Assembly (NCBI GenBank): GCA_010029175.1
Contig: RGNC01000106.1
Location: forward strand, 1-6,840
Direction: 5' to 3'
DNA from: Synechococcaceae bacterium WB8_1B_136
GTDB lineage: Bacteria; Cyanobacteriota; Cyanobacteriia; PCC-6307; Cyanobiaceae
DNA: 6,840 nt
A program made the translations under genes and the position numbers. The notes under the pieces were generated by a model. The model was not told the DNA's origin. It saw only the letters and a program-made list of their open reading frames with translations, and did no database searches. This document shows positions 5,560 to 6,840 of this stretch, piece after piece. Each line of letters begins with the position of its first letter. Positions within the stretch are counted from its first letter, which is position 1.

Positions 5560-6215
5560 GGGGCCATGGAGGGGGAGGAGGTGTCCTGCAACGCCGCGGC
5601 GGCTGGCGCCACAAAGGCATTCAAGCGATTGCCAGCACGCTCCAACCCCAGGCGCTGGATCAGCGTGATGCCATCCAACACCTCCTCCAACACCTGCTCG
5701 AGCACGGGCTGATCCGCCGGCGAAAACCGACCCAACACATGTCCCACGGTGCGGCGCTTGCGCTCCTCAGGGTTCAGGGCCGGCGCGCCGATGCCGATGC
5801 GCAAGCGGGGAAAGGCCTCACCACCCAGGTGGGCGATGGTGCTGCGCAGGCCGTTGTGGCCGCCCGCGCCCCCGGAGGCCCGCAGCCGCAGCCGCCCCAG
5901 GGGCAAGTCCATGTCGTCCACCAGCACCAGCATCTGGCTGGCCTCCAGGCCATACCAGTCGAGCGCGGCGCGGATCGAACGGCCGCTCTCGTTCATGTAG
6001 GTCTGCGGCATCAACAACCGCAGGCGACTGGAGCCCTGGCCGATCTCCGCCAGCAGGCCGTGCAACTTGGCCTGGTTTCGGAAGCTGGCACCGGAGCGGG
6101 ACGCCAGCCGCTCCAGGGCCATGAAGCCCACGTTGTGACGCGTGCCGGTGTACTTATCGCCGGGATTGCCCAGGCCCACCAGCAGATGCAGCGGCGGGCT
6201 GGCCGTTGTTGTCAT
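5556..6215 (-). CDS. pth: Peptidyl-tRNA hydrolase
   Basis: Hydrolyses the ester bond of peptidyl-tRNAs that drop off ribosomes, recycling the tRNA; an essential cytosolic enzyme. The product has 219 residues against 194 in E. coli. The extra length is 7 residues at the N-terminus and an Ala/Ser/Pro-rich tail. All active-site residues are present with a constant offset of 7: N17 (GLGNPG), H27 (TRHNVGF), N75 (PQTYMNESG), D100 (VDDMDLPLG) and N121 (GGAGGHNGLRS), matching E. coli N10, H20, N68, D93 and N114. ATG 6215 is 8 bases after the tatA stop and has no Shine-Dalgarno, so coupled translation is likely. The TGA stop overlaps the GTG of the DUF3146 gene. Third gene of the psbH operon. Confidence 0.96.
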   Translation of the reverse strand: MTTTASPPLHLLVGLGNPGDKYTGTRHNVGFMALERLASRSGASFRNQAKLHGLLAEIGQGSSRLRLLMPQTYMNESGRSIRAALDWYGLEASQMLVLVDDMDLPLGRLRLRASGGAGGHNGLRSTIAHLGGEAFPRLRIGIGAPALNPEERKRRTVGHVLGRFSPADQPVLEQVLEEVLDGITLIQRLGLERAGNRLNAFVAPAAAALQDTSSPSMAP

Positions 6216-6223
6216 GGCCAGGG

Positions 6224-6565
6224 TCAGCTGGCCGGAGCCGTGGAGCCTGGCTCGGCCCCAGCGGCAGGGGAATGCTCTGCAGGCGAAGCATCAGCTCGGG
6301 CCAGTTCGCTGCTGGGCAGGTCAGCGCTAGGGAGTTCGGCGCTGGTGAGTTCAGCAGTGGAGGTGTCGGCGCTGGCCACCTCGGCCTCCACGCTGTCGAC
6401 CGCCCTGCGGAACTCCTGCTCAAATTCCCTGGAGGCCGACTGAAAACCCTTGAGCGTGCGCCCAAGGGTTTTGCCCAGCTCGGGCAAACGCTTCGGGCCG
6501 AACACCAGCAGGCCGATGGCTGCAATCACAGCCAGCTCAGGCAGGCCGATCCCGAAGACGTTCAT
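6224..6565 (-). CDS. tatA: Sec-independent translocase subunit TatA, with repeat tail
   Basis: Pore-forming component of the twin-arginine system that exports folded proteins across the plasma and thylakoid membranes. Residues 6-21 form the short transmembrane helix, followed by the TatA hinge FGPKRLPELGK (22-32) and an amphipathic helix (33-52). The LPE and FGPK pattern is that of cyanobacterial TatA, but TatB cannot be fully excluded from sequence alone. The product has 113 residues. The last half is an Ala/Ser/Glu-rich tail in which A-[DE]-x-x-x units run in register from 61 to 100. ATG 6565 is 13 bases after the psbH stop and has no Shine-Dalgarno; its stop is 8 bases before pth. Second gene of the operon. 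Confidence 0.9.
   Translation of the reverse strand: MNVFGIGLPELAVIAAIGLLVFGPKRLPELGKTLGRTLKGFQSASREFEQEFRRAVDSVEAEVASADTSTAELTSAELPSADLPSSELARADASPAEHSPAAGAEPGSTAPAS
6303..6377. repeat. Degenerate 15-bp tandem repeat in the tatA tail
   Basis: Five adjacent 15-base units start at 6303, 6318, 6333, 6348 and 6363. The shared plus-strand pattern is about AGTTCGGCGCTGGNG, for example AGTTCGGCGCTGGTG at 6333. A weaker sixth unit follows at 6378-6392. Being a multiple of three and in frame, each unit encodes one five-residue step such as AELTS, AELPS or ADLPS of the TatA tail. It probably arose by slippage or local duplication. Confidence 0.65.
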
Positions 6566-6578
6566 CGCAACAGCCGGC

Positions 6579-6779
6579 TCAGTTGATGCCGTTCCAGTTC
6601 ACAGTGATGCCGTCGAGCAGCAGCGACTTGTTGTACAGCTGCAGGATCACGAGCAGGAACACCAGGAACAGGGCCATGAACACGCCCATCACGGGAGTGG
6701 TACCCCAGCCCGGCACAACCTTGCCGTACTCGGAGTTCAGGGGGCGGAGCAAATCTCCCAGGCGGGTGCGTTGGGCCAT
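6579..6779 (-). CDS. psbH: Photosystem II phosphoprotein-family subunit PsbH
   Basis: Small single-span thylakoid subunit of photosystem II, needed for stable assembly and for electron transfer and bicarbonate binding on the acceptor side. The product has 66 residues, normal for cyanobacteria, which lack the longer phosphorylated N-terminus of plants. Conserved blocks are LGDLLRPLNSEYGKVVPGWG (7-26), the membrane helix (29-48) and the lumenal LYNKSLLLDGITVNW (48-62). ATG 6779 has a good Shine-Dalgarno, AGAGAGGA, with 10 bases of spacing. It is the first gene of an operon with tatA, pth and the DUF3146 gene. In many cyanobacteria psbN is divergent from psbH, and it may begin just beyond the right edge. 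Confidence 0.97.
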   Translation of the reverse strand: MAQRTRLGDLLRPLNSEYGKVVPGWGTTPVMGVFMALFLVFLLVILQLYNKSLLLDGITVNWNGIN

Positions 6780-6789
6780 GGCGGCGCGG

Positions 6790-6797
6790 TCCTCTCT
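6790..6797 (-). promoter_or_regulatory. Shine-Dalgarno of psbH
   Basis: AGAGAGGA on the minus strand ends 10 bases before the psbH ATG. It is the strongest ribosome binding site in the window, in keeping with the high expression expected of a photosystem gene, and it fixes the start at 6779. Confidence 0.75.
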
Positions 6798-6815
6798 GGC
6801 AGGGGATCGGTCTCG

Positions 6816-6824
6816 TTACTGTAA
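6816..6824 (-). promoter_or_regulatory. Candidate -10 region of psbH in a 9-bp palindrome
   Basis: TTACTGTAA is palindromic apart from its central base. Read leftward it offers TACAGT (6818-6823, 4/6 to the -10 consensus), giving a start near 6811 and a leader of about 31 bases that contains the Shine-Dalgarno. The -35 would be beyond or at the window edge, so the call is tentative. Confidence 0.35.
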
Positions 6825-6840
6825 GGGTGCTGCGGCACCC
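6825..6840. repeat. Inverted repeat at the right edge, upstream of psbH
   Basis: GGGTGC (6825-6830) and GCACCC (6835-6840) pair perfectly around a TGCG loop. The repeat touches the window end, so its full length is not known. It directly abuts the candidate -10 palindrome and could be an operator or a leader hairpin of a divergent gene. Confidence 0.4.

Noticed and set aside
5739..6443. 234-codon plus-strand frame antisense to pth and tatA
   Set aside because: pth has all its active-site residues on the minus strand; the plus frame has no domain and is Gln/Ala/Gly/His rich.
1..6840. Mobile element, CRISPR array, tRNA or defence system
   Set aside because: No transposase, integrase, spaced direct repeats, clover-leaf sequence or defence domain was seen. 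Genes are tightly packed core functions with even GC content.

Overview
The window comes from a GC-rich picocyanobacterium of the Synechococcus/Cyanobium type. PsbH (photosystem II), NtcA (the cyanobacterial nitrogen regulator), the cyanobacterial families DUF3084 and DUF3146, and a cyanobacterial-style ThyX all point the same way. Two HIP1 octamers (GCGATCGC) are compatible with a freshwater or brackish Cyanobium-like strain. The sequence looks like dense core chromosome. I saw no transposase, integrase, CRISPR array, tRNA or rRNA, and no stretch over 300 bases lacks a gene.

Layout. Bases 1-703 (+) are the 3' part of thyX. Facing it are dcd (722-1315, -) and, upstream of dcd with a one-base gap, a CobA/CobO-like corrinoid adenosyltransferase homologue (1317-1940, -). 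Both ends of this facing pair sit on a hairpin that is probably a two-way terminator. A 124-base divergent region (1941-2064) follows; it carries a perfect 16-bp palindrome and a candidate promoter. Then come rph (2065-2799, +), ntcA (2864-3565, +), a membrane-anchored coiled-coil DUF3084 protein (3643-4848, +) and an RNase H-fold/RuvC-like protein (4850-5332, +). The right third reads leftward as one operon: psbH (6579-6779), tatA (6224-6565), pth (5556-6215) and a DUF3146 gene (5302-5559). The last of these overlaps the RuvC-like gene tail to tail by 31 bases. The window ends in the psbH upstream region.

Function. The left block is deoxynucleotide metabolism: Dcd makes dUTP, which leads to dUMP, and ThyX methylates dUMP to dTMP. 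The CobO-like partner hints at adenosylcobalamin, the cofactor of class II ribonucleotide reductase. The centre is nitrogen control: ntcA has an apparent NtcA-activated promoter of its own, with a 5/6 GTA-N8-TAC box followed 22 bases later by TAN3T. The right block combines a photosystem II subunit, twin-arginine export and translation quality control.

I do not see a clearly new system. The points most worth a second look are the CobO-like protein without its Walker A lysine, the 16-bp palindrome before the cobO-dcd operon, the pentapeptide-like repeat tail of TatA, and the uncharacterised DUF3084/RuvC-like pair. Only psbH and dcd have visible Shine-Dalgarno sequences.
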